From: Burkholderiales bacterium
Lineage (GTDB): Bacteria > Pseudomonadota > Gammaproteobacteria > Burkholderiales > Nitrosomonadaceae
DNA length: 64,000 nt
Assembly: GCA_024235755.1 (NCBI GenBank)
Contig: JACKLV010000007.1
Span: 62,001 to 126,000 of the forward strand
Reading direction: 5' to 3'
The position numbers were made by a program, and so were the translations under genes. Shown here in pieces: positions 26,877 to 36,543 of the stretch (its first letter is position 1; every line of letters starts with the position of its first letter). The notes under the pieces were generated by a model that saw nothing but the letters and a program-made list of their open reading frames with translations, was not told the DNA's origin and ran no database searches.

Positions 26877-27302
26877 ATGCAAAAAAAGAATACTCAAAAA
26901 CCGGCTGTCAAACGAAACAACTGGCCAAAGTTTGTGACACTGACTCTGATTTTGGTGATCGCACTTTTTGCCGTATCACTCCTTCCCCGTGGTTTCTCCG
27001 GCGACACTTCATTAATTGGAAGCGGAACGCATGCGTTACTTTTGGTCCATGATGACAATATTTTGCAAAGTGGAGAAACAATGGCCGCCATGAACGCGAT
27101 CAGAGATGAATATGCGGAACGACTGGCTTTTATTGTCGCGGACATCAACACACCCGAGGGCAGGACATTTGCAAACAGCCACGGTCTGATGCCGGCTGCG
27201 TTAGTGTTTTTCTCAGCCAGCGGCAACAAACTGCAAACGTTATATACCCCACAAACAGCCGAGTCATTGCGACTGGAATTAAACAAGTTATTTCAGTTTT
27301 AA
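26877..27302 (+). CDS. Membrane-anchored thioredoxin-fold protein lacking CxxC
   Basis: A 141-residue protein with a basic N-terminus, one membrane helix (about 18-38, 'FVTLTLILVIALFAVSLLP') and a thioredoxin-like domain: 'HALLLVHDDNILQSGETMAA' where the active site would be, 'FIVADINTPEGRTFANSHGLMPAALVFF' in pattern with the cis-Pro loop. No cysteine occurs at the usual CxxC position, so it is unlikely to be a redox enzyme and may bind partners. It follows the GGDEF-EAL gene by 66 bases and is convergent with guaA. Confidence 0.62.
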   Translation: MQKKNTQKPAVKRNNWPKFVTLTLILVIALFAVSLLPRGFSGDTSLIGSGTHALLLVHDDNILQSGETMAAMNAIRDEYAERLAFIVADINTPEGRTFANSHGLMPAALVFFSASGNKLQTLYTPQTAESLRLELNKLFQF

Positions 27303-27451
27303 GCACATCATTTGACTGATAGATTGCCCGATAACCCAATAGGATGATAGGACAATCCATTTACAATAACGTTAATGGGTTTGTATCCAGGACTTTTCCA
27401 GTTTACCCACACATATAGCTGTATCGGTCTACAACAAAATAATGGTACTGA

Positions 27452-29014
27452 CTACTCCCACTCAATCGTCGCCGGCGGTTTTCCAGAGATATCGTATACG
27501 ACCCGGTTGATTCCCCGGATTTCGTTGATGATTCGGTTCGAGACTTTGCCGAGCAGCGAATACGGCAGTTCGGCCCAATTGGCGGTCATAAAATCCTGTG
27601 TCTGCACCGCACGCAAAGCAATTACATATTCGTAGGTACGTCCGTCGCCCATAACGCCGACCGATTTAACCGGCAAAAAAACAGCAAACGCCTGGGATGT
27701 TTTTTGATACCACCCAGAATGTTGCAGCTCTTCGATAAAAATCTGATCAGCATGCCTGAGTAATTCGGCATATTCGTATTTGACTTCGCCGAGAATCCGT
27801 ACGCCCAGCCCAGGACCAGGAAAAGGATGACGATTGACCATGTCGCGCGGCAGACCAAGCGCCAGTCCGAGTTCACGCACTTCGTCTTTAAACAATTCTC
27901 GCAATGGCTCGAGCAGCTTCAAATGGAGCGTTTCTGGCAAGCCGCCGACATTATGATGCGATTTAATCGTATTCGCTTTTTTCGTTTTTCCACCTGCCGA
28001 TTCAATCACATCCGGATAAATCGTGCCCTGTGCCAACCATTGAGCATCTGTTATTTTGGTTGCTTCGCTCTGAAAAACTTCGACAAATTCGCGGCCGATA
28101 ATACGCCGTTTTTCTTCCGGGTCGGTAACGCCTTTCAGCCGCTCGAAAAAAATCCGACTGGCATCCACATGAATCACCTTGACTGCAAGATGATTGGCGA
28201 ATGTATCCATAACCTGCCTGGCTTCGTTGGCCCGCAGCAACCCGTTGTCCACAAACACGCAGGTCAGTTGATCGCCAATTGCCTTGTGAATCAGCGCTGC
28301 GGCAACGGAAGAATCCACTCCTCCTGACAAACCCAGAATAACGCCATCGTGTCCCACAATCGCACGAATCTTGCCGACAGCCTCTTCGACAAAGTCGGGC
28401 ATATTCCAGTCACGGCCAAGATTGCAGATATCATGCAGAAAACGGTCAATAATCACCTTCCCCTGCAAAGTATGGGTTACTTCCGGATGAAACTGGATAC
28501 CGTAAAAACGGCGCCGCTCATCAGCCATCGCGGCTATCGGTGTTGCCGCATTCTGTGCGGTCGCCTGGAACCCCGGCGGCAGCGTTTCGACTTTATCGCC
28601 ATGACTCATCCAGACATCTAATATCTCTTTGCCTTGTACATTAGTACGGTCCCGGATGTCTTTGAATAGCGCGCTGCTGCCTGAAACTTCGATTTCGGCA
28701 TAGCCGAATTCACGAACAATCGCATTTTCAACGACTCCGCCAAGCTGAGCGGCCATCGTTTGCATGCCATAACAGATACCGAGAATGGGCACGCCGAGTT
28801 CAAATACGATCTGCGGCACACGTGGTGTTTCCGTCTCAACTACGGAAGCCGGCCCACCCGACAATATAATGCCTTGTGGAAAGAATTGTTTAATAAACTC
28901 TGAAGTTACATCGTAGGGGTGCAGCTCGCAATACACCCCTGCTTCACGTACACGCCGGGCAATCAGTTGCGTGTACTGGGATCCGAAATCCAAGATAAGA
29001 ATTTTCTGATGCAT
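27452..29014 (-). CDS. guaA: GMP synthase (glutamine-hydrolysing)
   Basis: Converts XMP to GMP with glutamine and ATP, the last step of guanine nucleotide synthesis. Starting at the canonical 'MHQKILILDFGSQYTQLIARR' Met gives 520 residues, normal for the family; a longer in-frame extension to 29152 would overlap guaB and is rejected. The amidotransferase domain has Cys81 in 'GICYGMQ' and the His-Glu pair in 'QFHPEVTH'. The synthetase domain has the PP-loop 'LSGGVDSSVA' and ends with 'DISGKPPATIEWE'. It lies 11 bases downstream of guaB and should share its transcript. Confidence 0.97.
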   Translation of the reverse strand: MHQKILILDFGSQYTQLIARRVREAGVYCELHPYDVTSEFIKQFFPQGIILSGGPASVVETETPRVPQIVFELGVPILGICYGMQTMAAQLGGVVENAIVREFGYAEIEVSGSSALFKDIRDRTNVQGKEILDVWMSHGDKVETLPPGFQATAQNAATPIAAMADERRRFYGIQFHPEVTHTLQGKVIIDRFLHDICNLGRDWNMPDFVEEAVGKIRAIVGHDGVILGLSGGVDSSVAAALIHKAIGDQLTCVFVDNGLLRANEARQVMDTFANHLAVKVIHVDASRIFFERLKGVTDPEEKRRIIGREFVEVFQSEATKITDAQWLAQGTIYPDVIESAGGKTKKANTIKSHHNVGGLPETLHLKLLEPLRELFKDEVRELGLALGLPRDMVNRHPFPGPGLGVRILGEVKYEYAELLRHADQIFIEELQHSGWYQKTSQAFAVFLPVKSVGVMGDGRTYEYVIALRAVQTQDFMTANWAELPYSLLGKVSNRIINEIRGINRVVYDISGKPPATIEWE

Positions 29015-29025
29015 AAGAGCCGGTT

Positions 29026-30489
29026 TTACTTGATATGATAATTGGGCGCTTCTTTTGTAATCTGAACATCGTGGACATGCGATTCTCGTACACCTGCAGC
29101 CGTAATCTGAACAAACTCCGCTTTCTCGTGCATTTCCGCAATACTGGAACATCCCAGATAGCCCATGCTGGAACGCACGCCACCCATCAACTGATGAATA
29201 ACCAAAGCAATACTACCTTTAAACGGCACACGTCCTTCAACACCCTCTGGAACTAGTTTGTCATTGTTTTTTTGTTCTTTTTCCTGAAAATAGCGGTCGC
29301 TGGAACCCTGCTGCATCGCTGAAAGCGACCCCATACCACGATAGGTTTTATAAGATCGCCCTTGGTAGAGTTCAATTTCACCAGGCGACTCGGTAGTGCC
29401 GGCCAGCAGACCACCCAACATCACGAGGTTGGCACCTGCTGCTAGCGCCTTGGCGATATCGCCCGAATAACGGATTCCGCCATCTGCGATAACCGACACA
29501 CCGGTGCCGCTAAGTGCTTCGGAAACGTTATGAATGGCAGTTATTTGCGGCACGCCAACACCAGCAACAACACGTGTCGTACAAATCGAACCTGGCCCGA
29601 TGCCGACTTTGACAGCATCAGCGCCACAATCCACCAGCGCCCGCGCTGCATCGGCAGTAGCCACGTTACCGCCGATAACTTGGATTTCCGGGTAACGCCG
29701 TTTAATCCAGTCAACCCGGTCGAGCACACTTTGTGAATGACCATGCGCAGTATCAACGACTATCACATCGACGCCTGCTTTCACTAGCGCATCGGTGCGT
29801 TCATCGCTGCCCTCACCAACGCCAATCGCCGCGCCAACCCGCAAACGTTCCTGATCATCTTTACAGGCAAGCGGATATTCTGAAATCTTAGTGATATCCT
29901 TGACTGTAACCAGGCCTTTCAATTCAAACTGCTCATTAACCACCAGCACGCGTTCAAGCCGGTGTTTATGTAGCAGATTCATGACTTCTTCACGGGTAGT
30001 ATTTTCATTGACCGTAACAAGCCGCTTTTTGGGTGTCATGATATTCTTAACCGGCTGGTCAAGATTGGTTTCAAAACGAAGATCACGATTGGTTACGATG
30101 CCGACAACCTTTTTTCCGTTGACGACAGGCAAGCCTGAAATTTTATGCGCGCGAATCAGTTCCAGCACTTCCCGCACGGTCATATTTTGATGAATCGTGA
30201 TCGGATCTTTAACGACACCGCTTTCAAAACGTTTGACTTTGGCCACCTGTGCCGCCTGCGCTTCAATCGGCATGTTCTTATGCAAGATGCCAATACCGCC
30301 CTCCTGCGCAATGGCAATTGCCAGTTCCGCCTCAGTAACGGTATCCATGGCTGCGGACGCCAATGGTATATTCAGCGAGATTGTGCGAGTCAGCTGGGTT
30401 TCGAGACTGACATCCCTCGGCAAGACTGCAGAATAAGCGGGGACCAGTAAGACATCATCGAAGGTGAGCGCTTCTTGAATTAACTGCAT
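29026..30489 (-). CDS. guaB: Inosine-5'-monophosphate dehydrogenase
   Basis: Oxidises IMP to XMP with NAD, the first committed step to GMP. The start 'MQLIQEALTFDDVLLVPAYS' gives 487 residues, the usual bacterial length, with AAGGA upstream; an in-frame start at 30528 would add 13 residues and overlap the -10 box. CBS domains occupy about 92-205. The catalytic loop 'GPGSICTTRVVAG' holds the active-site cysteine, and the flap region and 'GMGSLSAMQQGSSDRYF' are present. guaA follows directly. Confidence 0.97.
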   Translation of the reverse strand: MQLIQEALTFDDVLLVPAYSAVLPRDVSLETQLTRTISLNIPLASAAMDTVTEAELAIAIAQEGGIGILHKNMPIEAQAAQVAKVKRFESGVVKDPITIHQNMTVREVLELIRAHKISGLPVVNGKKVVGIVTNRDLRFETNLDQPVKNIMTPKKRLVTVNENTTREEVMNLLHKHRLERVLVVNEQFELKGLVTVKDITKISEYPLACKDDQERLRVGAAIGVGEGSDERTDALVKAGVDVIVVDTAHGHSQSVLDRVDWIKRRYPEIQVIGGNVATADAARALVDCGADAVKVGIGPGSICTTRVVAGVGVPQITAIHNVSEALSGTGVSVIADGGIRYSGDIAKALAAGANLVMLGGLLAGTTESPGEIELYQGRSYKTYRGMGSLSAMQQGSSDRYFQEKEQKNNDKLVPEGVEGRVPFKGSIALVIHQLMGGVRSSMGYLGCSSIAEMHEKAEFVQITAAGVRESHVHDVQITKEAPNYHIK

Positions 30490-30517
30490 ACGAAATATCA
30501 ATCCTTTGCAAAGCGGT

Positions 30518-30523
30518 ATTATA
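30518..30523 (-). promoter_or_regulatory. Candidate -10 element for guaB-guaA
   Basis: On the minus strand this reads TATAAT, 28 bases before the guaB ATG. No good -35 hexamer is seen at 16-18 bases, so the element may need an activator or be fortuitous. Confidence 0.33.
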
Positions 30524-30683
30524 TCCAAATCACGAGTGTTTTTTGCAGCAATTCAACCATCAAACGGTATGTTTTTCAAATTATTACCGTTTAAATGCTT
30601 ATTTAATGACGGATTAATCCGTAATGAATACTGTTAATGTCGATCGTTACCTATTCTTGATTCATCAGTTTTTGGAGAAAAAA

Positions 30684-31154
30684 ATGCGTTATCTCGTATT
30701 CATAGTTTGGTTGTTTTTTTTTAGTATGCCAGTATCATCCCAGCTCTATAAATGGGTTGATGAGAATGGCAAAACCCAATACTCTGACCAGCCGCCGCCA
30801 TCAGACAACATCCAAAACGAACAAAAGCTTAAAATTCACGTATCACCCACGTCTGCATCCACTGCCAGTGCAGCGGACAATACAGATCCCGATAATGCTG
30901 ATGCACTGACTGAACAAAGGCTTGAATACGACAAGCGCCGCCAGGAAAGACTGAAAAAAGAAGCGCAACGAAAAACTGAAGCGGCGGAAAATCAAAAAAA
31001 ATGTGTTGACGCCCAGAGCCGATTAAGAGTATTTTTGGAATCACCCCGATTACGTATACCGGATGGCAAAGGTGGGATTGCTTACGCTGATGACAACTTG
31101 CGTCAACAGAAAATTGATGAAACCAATGAGGCCATTAAAACGTTTTGCAAGTAA
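30684..31154 (+). CDS. Exported DUF4124 domain protein
   Basis: The ATG at 30684 has GGAGAAAAA upstream and gives 156 residues; the in-frame ATG at 30624 would place 20 residues before the signal peptide. After the signal sequence (cleavage near 'VSS-Q') the DUF4124 signature 'LYKWVDENGKTQYSDQPPP' appears. The rest is a charged coiled-coil with 'RRQERLKKEAQRKTE' and two cysteines. DUF4124 proteins are periplasmic and of unknown function. It is divergent from guaB. Confidence 0.83.
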   Translation: MRYLVFIVWLFFFSMPVSSQLYKWVDENGKTQYSDQPPPSDNIQNEQKLKIHVSPTSASTASAADNTDPDNADALTEQRLEYDKRRQERLKKEAQRKTEAAENQKKCVDAQSRLRVFLESPRLRIPDGKGGIAYADDNLRQQKIDETNEAIKTFCK

Positions 31155-31186
31155 AATTTAATTTACGGCAATTTATCACAGCTTAA

Positions 31187-31909
31187 ATGCAGCACATTCG
31201 ATTAAAAACATTTTTGATTTTATTCCCTGTGTTGTTATTATTTTGCGGCGCTGTATCCAGTGATACGGCGCCGCAAACTTATCTTCATCCCGATCTTGAT
31301 AATTCGAATGCACCGGTTCCCAATACGCAGTTATTAAGTGCGATTGACGCACTGGAACGGCAAGGCGATAAAGAAGCCGAAATGATCGAAGCTCTGAACA
31401 AACGTATTGCGCGGCTGGAACAAAAAATTGCCGCACTCAATTCGGCCGTTATCGAACAACGTCAGCCGATTCAAACCATTCAAATCGAAGACACTCGGGA
31501 TAACCAGCGTAGCCCTGCGAAAATCGTGACGACTGAGCCCGGTCAGATTATGGTGGGTTCGGCAACTACGCAGCCTCATCAGGAAACAATCAATTCGCCT
31601 TTTGATATGGAACATTGGCGGACAATGATTTCCCCTTTTTCCCCATATTTGATACCCGCTTCAGCTGGATTACTGGCTGTACTTATTTTGTATCTCACAC
31701 TCCGAGTCGTTGCAGCCAAACGCAGCAAAAAAACAGCACCCATTGACGAAGATGCGCTTGTAGCTCAATCATCAGCCGCTACAGCTACTGCCGCCGGTCG
31801 TCAGAACCCAATTGCCACGGATGAAAAAAACGCTATGCTCGCGCAAAAACTGGCTGCATTGCGAAGCGCTGTTGAACAGGGTAAGCAGCGGCGGCAGAAA
31901 CAGGAATAA
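31187..31909 (+). CDS. Hypothetical membrane protein with coiled coil
   Basis: A 240-residue protein with a signal-like N-terminal helix (about 5-22), a coiled coil (about 45-90, 'IEALNKRIARLEQKIAALN'), a second membrane helix (about 155-175, 'LIPASAGLLAVLILYLTLRV') and a charged C-terminal tail with 'LAQKLAALRSAVEQGKQRRQ'. No family recognised. It follows the DUF4124 gene by 32 bases on the same strand, so the two may be co-transcribed, and it is convergent with the PD40 gene. Confidence 0.55.
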   Translation: MQHIRLKTFLILFPVLLLFCGAVSSDTAPQTYLHPDLDNSNAPVPNTQLLSAIDALERQGDKEAEMIEALNKRIARLEQKIAALNSAVIEQRQPIQTIQIEDTRDNQRSPAKIVTTEPGQIMVGSATTQPHQETINSPFDMEHWRTMISPFSPYLIPASAGLLAVLILYLTLRVVAAKRSKKTAPIDEDALVAQSSAATATAAGRQNPIATDEKNAMLAQKLAALRSAVEQGKQRRQKQE

Positions 31910-32048
31910 TACATCGCAGACAAATCTCAGGTAACTGCGGTGATTCCCAGATTTCCAAAAAAACCGCAAACCCTGCAACTCGCGCCGCCTAGTGAGTCAA
32001 CATGACTTCAACCGTGAATATCGTGTTATCCAACCTTTCTATCAACGA

Positions 32049-33179
32049 TCAATCGGTTTGTTCCAGTGACAAGCTTCGCATCGCTTGTGCATGATTCCAC
32101 TTGCCATGAAACAAATGTCCCTTTTTAGCCGGCACGCGATCACTGGTCCAGGTCAGGTAATCGCCATCCGGCGTGAAAACAGGCAGACCGTCAAACCCCG
32201 CTTCATCTGTGACGCGCACAGGTTCCTTTTCACCATTGACATCAACAATATACAGCTCGAAGTTTCGGTGCCCGTGAATATTGGTCGAGAAAATAATATA
32301 TTCATTAGACGGGTGATAAAAAGGCGCCCATGATAACGCTTTCAGATGAGTGATCTGTTTTTGATCGGTGCCGTCGATATTCATCGTATACACTTCAGCT
32401 TCCCTTCCATTCGGTGAAAAACGCCGCCAGACGATGCGTTTGCCATCCGGACTGAAAAACGGCCCGCCGTCATATACATTGGTGTGTGTGAGTCGTTTTA
32501 CATTTGAGCCGTCGGCATCCATGATATAAATATCGATCATCGAAGATGGGTCTTTCTTGAACAATTCGGCTTCTGCTTCGCTCAATTCTTCTGTGTACGC
32601 ACGACGGTTAGATGCAAATGCAATATATCGGCCATCGGGCGACCAAGATGCTTCCGCATCGTAACCCAGAACATTAGTCAGATTCTTGATGTTATTACCT
32701 TCCAGATCGGTCTCATAAATATCATAATGCTCATCATAATCCCAGGCGTAAGATTTGCGCTCACCTGATTTTCTGCGCTCCAGTTCGGCCGTCATCTTGC
32801 TTTTAGCATCTGGATCGTCATGGGTTGAAGAAAACAGCACTTTGTCTACCGAAGGGTGTATCCATGAACAAGTCGTTTTACCGACCCCAGGCGATACCCG
32901 ACGGATATTGCCGCTGTCCAGATGTTTCAGATAAATCTGATAAAAAGGATTTTCATCAGCCACTTCCGCCTGGTAAACCATCCATTGTTGATCGGCACGG
33001 TAATAAGCTTCACCAACGCGTTTCTCTTTTTCGGTGTCGGATAGCACAAAATCTTCAGTAATAAAATCTGCCGTACCGGCGTTGGCAAAACTTAACGGCA
33101 ATGCGACCAGCGCAGACGTGAAAGCCCTGGTAAACAAACCGCGAATTAATTTGGTGGAGATATTCAGTCTATTTCTCAT
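32049..33179 (-). CDS. Exported TolB-like PD40 beta-propeller protein
   Basis: From the chosen Met at 33179 the protein has a basic 20-residue n-region, a hydrophobic core and a likely cleavage after 'SFANA', a normal signal peptide. A start at 33221 with AGGC upstream would add 14 residues and cannot be excluded. The mature part is a propeller with repeated 'SPDGR.IAF.S.R', 'SPDGKRIVWRR', 'PSNEYIIFSTN' and 'TPDGDYLTWTSD' blades, as in the WD40-like PD40 repeats of TolB and DPP-type proteins. There is no peptidase domain after it, so a binding function is likelier than hydrolysis. Confidence 0.8.
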   Translation of the reverse strand: MRNRLNISTKLIRGLFTRAFTSALVALPLSFANAGTADFITEDFVLSDTEKEKRVGEAYYRADQQWMVYQAEVADENPFYQIYLKHLDSGNIRRVSPGVGKTTCSWIHPSVDKVLFSSTHDDPDAKSKMTAELERRKSGERKSYAWDYDEHYDIYETDLEGNNIKNLTNVLGYDAEASWSPDGRYIAFASNRRAYTEELSEAEAELFKKDPSSMIDIYIMDADGSNVKRLTHTNVYDGGPFFSPDGKRIVWRRFSPNGREAEVYTMNIDGTDQKQITHLKALSWAPFYHPSNEYIIFSTNIHGHRNFELYIVDVNGEKEPVRVTDEAGFDGLPVFTPDGDYLTWTSDRVPAKKGHLFHGKWNHAQAMRSLSLEQTD

Positions 33180-33427
33180 TGAATCATTTAGCCGCGTTAA
33201 TAAAAATATAAACATTAACATATCGTTTGCCTAAATTTACAAACAATCGCAGAATATTGTCATTAGTAAACCTTGAATCCCCTGTTTCGGTTTAGTCGTT
33301 ATTTATTAAAAAACCCTGAAATAGATTGATTTTGCGAACATTTTTGCGCGACTGCGCCAGGTAACGCCGCTTTGTACAGAACTTTTGTGCTCGTATCGAT
33401 TCACATTAAGGAAAACAAGGAGGAACC

Positions 33428-34126
33428 ATGAATCAACAAAGTTCAAACGAAGTTTTCCGCCGTAGTGACTGTCCATGGGGCAAAAAAGCCGTAAAACTGC
33501 TTCGACAAAAAGATGTTGAATTCGAAGATCATATATTTACCTCTAGAGACGATGAAAATGCTTTCAAAGCAAAGTGGAACGTCGAAACAACCCCGCAAGT
33601 ATTTTTAGACGACGAGCGGATTGGCGGTTATACCGAATTGGCGGATTTCTACAATATAGATACCGATGACGCCGATGCTGAGGAAACATCCTACATTCCT
33701 GTTATTGCCGTATTCGGTATCGCGCTGTTGATGGCGTTATCGACCGAAAACATCATGTACAGCTTCATGGGCTATGCTTTATGCCTGCTGGCATGCCTCA
33801 AATTGATGAACTTGAACAGCTTTGTATCGGGATTCGAGAAATACGATCTGATCACGCAGCGCATACCGCTGTATGGAAAAATCTACCCTTTTGCTGAACT
33901 GATAGCCGGACTTGGTTTTTTGACACCGCAGTATCTGCCTATTACCGGGTGGATATCGTTATGTGTCGGTATTGCCGGTGGCATTTCGGTTTTTAAAGCA
34001 GTGTATATCGATAAAACCGACCTAAATTGCGCCTGTGTAGGCGGCAATTCAAATGTACCGCTGGGCACTGTCAGTTTTTCCGAAAATGCAATGATGGCTA
34101 TCATGGGTGCTTGGGTCTTGTTGTAA
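33428..34126 (+). CDS. Glutaredoxin-MauE/DoxX-like membrane fusion protein
   Basis: A 232-residue protein with AGGAGG before the ATG. Residues 1-78 are a glutaredoxin fold: 'SDCPWGKKAVKLL' active site, 'TTPQVFLDDERIGGYTEL' with the cis-Pro and GG motifs. The second active-site position is Gly (CPWG), so it is monothiol. Residues 95-232 form four membrane helices like MauE/DoxX ('RIPLYGKIYPFAELIAGLG' with the Pro/Glu motif), ending with a Cys-x-Cys in 'LNCACVGG'. MauE-like proteins are linked to disulfide metabolism of periplasmic enzymes. The fusion suggests thiol transfer between cytoplasm and membrane, but the partner is unknown. Confidence 0.82.
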   Translation: MNQQSSNEVFRRSDCPWGKKAVKLLRQKDVEFEDHIFTSRDDENAFKAKWNVETTPQVFLDDERIGGYTELADFYNIDTDDADAEETSYIPVIAVFGIALLMALSTENIMYSFMGYALCLLACLKLMNLNSFVSGFEKYDLITQRIPLYGKIYPFAELIAGLGFLTPQYLPITGWISLCVGIAGGISVFKAVYIDKTDLNCACVGGNSNVPLGTVSFSENAMMAIMGAWVLL

Positions 34127-34318
34127 AAAGCAAAACACAAAAAAACCTATTTGACGCAAGCGCCCTTGTAAAGCAGAATAGTGAGGGTGATTTAATGTAT
34201 TCTTTTTTTCTTTTCCTGTAGCTGTAGCAGCTGAATCTTTACTGCCGGGCAACTACCCCGCACGCAACGCAAATAACCTCAACAATGCGCCGCAAGCGCA
34301 CGTAAATAAGGATATTGT

Positions 34319-36541
34319 ATGCTCACGACACTGCGCCGCCATCTTCTGACCAGACCCATTTTGAAACGTATGCGCAAGGCATTGCCGGGCATATCCGAAA
34401 CAGAACGTGAAGCACTGGAAGCTGGCGATGTCTGGTGGGATGCTGAATTATTCACCGGCAATCCAGATTGGTCGAAACTGCTGAATACACCTCCTGCACA
34501 GCTTTCGCAGGAGGAACAGGCGTTTCTGGATGGCCCGGTCGAAGAACTATGCCGCATGCTGAACGACTGGGAAATAAACTGGGAACGTAACGATCTGCCA
34601 CCCGAAATATGGCATTTCATCCGCACCCATAAATTTTTTGCAATGATTATTCCGCAGCAATATGGCGGACTTGAGTTTTCGGCATACGCCAACTCACAGG
34701 TTATTCGCAAAATCGCCAGCCGTTCTGTAGTCGCGGCGGTTACCGTCATGGTACCCAATTCGCTCGGCCCGGGTGAGTTACTCATGGAATTCGGCACCAA
34801 AGCACAGCAAGAGTATTGGCTGCCCCGACTGGCAAACGGCACAGAAATCCCCTGTTTCGGGCTTACCAGTCCTCAAGCGGGTTCGGACGCATCTTCGATG
34901 GACGATAACGGCATCATCTGCAAAGGCAATTTTGAAGGTGAGGAAATTATCGGCATCCGTCTAAACTGGCATAAACGCTATATCACTCTTGGGCCCGTGG
35001 CGACTGTACTGGGCCTGGCATTTAAACTGTACGATCCGGAACACCTGATTGGCGATCAGGAAACATTAGGCATTACGGTAGCATTGATTCCAACCGGACT
35101 AAATGGCATAAATATCGGCCGGCGCCATTTGCCATGTTATCAGATGTTTCAGAATGGCCCCAACTGGGGTAAGGATGTTTTTATTCCACTGGACTTTGTC
35201 ATCGGTGGGCCGCAGCAGATCGGCCAGGGCTGGAAAATGCTGATGGAAGCGCTTGCCGCCGGGCGCGGCATATCACTTCCCTCGCTCGCAGCCGCTGCAA
35301 CGGCTTTCTCAGCACGGACAACTGGCGCTTATGCCCGTATCAGACAGCAGTTTCACATCCCGATCGGCAAATTCGAAGGCGTTCAAGCCCGCCTTGGAAA
35401 ATTGGCTGCCAACGCCTATTTACTTGACGCTGCCCGACAATTGACTTGTGCCGGGCTGGATCAAGGTTACAAACTTGCCGTGATTTCCGCGATCATGAAG
35501 GCGCACACGACCTACAGGATGCGCGATGCAATCAATGACGCCATGGATGTCCATGCAGGCAAAGCTGTAATCGATGGCCCGTCTAATTATCTAGGCAACT
35601 TATACCGGGCAGTACCGATCGGCATAACAGTCGAAGGCGCAAATATTTTGACGCGCAATATGATTATATTCGGTCAGGGCGCTATCCGCTGTCACCCCTG
35701 GCTGCTGAAAGAAATACTTGCGCTTGAAGAAGAAGATCAGAAAAAAGCACTGACCGAATTCGATCAGGCATTCTGGGGACATATCGGACACAGCATAAAA
35801 ACATTAGGGCGCGCATGGCTGCGCAGCTGGACAAACGGGAAATATTCGCCTGTTCCTTCCGCTCCCGCACAGCTACAGCTTTACTATAAGCAGTTGAATC
35901 GTTATACAGCCGCTTTCGCCCTGATTGCCGATTTCGCCTTTCTGACACTAGGCGGAACATTAAAACGCAAGGAAATGCTCTCCGCACGCCTGGGCGACAT
36001 TCTCTCGGAGCTTTATTTTCTCTCTGCTGTGTTGAAACGGTGGCAGGATGACGGTGAGAAAAAGGAAGATCTGCCACTGGTTGAATATTGTGTACAGGAA
36101 AGTTTTACCGTTATTGAAAACCGGCTAGACGCCGTATTCAGAAATTTACCGAACCGTTTCATGGCCTGGCTGGCCCGTTTCCTTACCCTACCCTTGGGAC
36201 CGCGCACATACGGCCCTTCGGACAACCTGATAAAACAGTGTGCAGAACTGTTACTTGCACCATCTGCGCAACGGGATCGCCTGACTGAAGGGCTGCATAC
36301 CGGCGATGAACACAGCACTGTCTCTATTTTGGAAAAAGCCTTCAGACTGGTTGACGAAAATAGCTCATTAACTGAAAAGATGAAAAAAGCGCGTATCTAC
36401 TCAATCGAACAAGCGCTTGAGCGCAACGTTCTGTCAAATACGGAAGCCGAGAAACTTAAAACGACTGAAGAAGCTGTAGCGCAGGTCATCGCGGTGGATG
36501 ACTTTGACGCCGCGGCATTAACTGGAATACAAAAGGAATAA
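34319..36541 (+). CDS. fadE: Acyl-CoA dehydrogenase, FadE type
   Basis: Introduces the first double bond in fatty-acyl-CoA during beta-oxidation, using FAD. The 740-residue length is near the long FadE class (E. coli 814) and includes the class's C-terminal DUF1974-like helical domain from about 480. Typical blocks are 'IPQQYGGLEFSAYANS', 'CFGLTSPQAGSDASSM', 'GRGISLPSLAAAAT' and 'TVEGANILTRNMIIFGQGA', the last containing the active-site Glu region. It leads a four-gene operon with gaps of 2, 3 and 8 bases to the thiolase, FadB/J-type and acetyl-CoA hydrolase genes. Confidence 0.93.
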   Translation: MLTTLRRHLLTRPILKRMRKALPGISETEREALEAGDVWWDAELFTGNPDWSKLLNTPPAQLSQEEQAFLDGPVEELCRMLNDWEINWERNDLPPEIWHFIRTHKFFAMIIPQQYGGLEFSAYANSQVIRKIASRSVVAAVTVMVPNSLGPGELLMEFGTKAQQEYWLPRLANGTEIPCFGLTSPQAGSDASSMDDNGIICKGNFEGEEIIGIRLNWHKRYITLGPVATVLGLAFKLYDPEHLIGDQETLGITVALIPTGLNGINIGRRHLPCYQMFQNGPNWGKDVFIPLDFVIGGPQQIGQGWKMLMEALAAGRGISLPSLAAAATAFSARTTGAYARIRQQFHIPIGKFEGVQARLGKLAANAYLLDAARQLTCAGLDQGYKLAVISAIMKAHTTYRMRDAINDAMDVHAGKAVIDGPSNYLGNLYRAVPIGITVEGANILTRNMIIFGQGAIRCHPWLLKEILALEEEDQKKALTEFDQAFWGHIGHSIKTLGRAWLRSWTNGKYSPVPSAPAQLQLYYKQLNRYTAAFALIADFAFLTLGGTLKRKEMLSARLGDILSELYFLSAVLKRWQDDGEKKEDLPLVEYCVQESFTVIENRLDAVFRNLPNRFMAWLARFLTLPLGPRTYGPSDNLIKQCAELLLAPSAQRDRLTEGLHTGDEHSTVSILEKAFRLVDENSSLTEKMKKARIYSIEQALERNVLSNTEAEKLKTTEEAVAQVIAVDDFDAAALTGIQKE

Positions 36542-36543
36542 CC

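Noticed and set aside
29015..29152. N-terminal extension of guaA
   Set aside because: The extension overlaps guaB and the family starts at the MHQKILILDFG Met.
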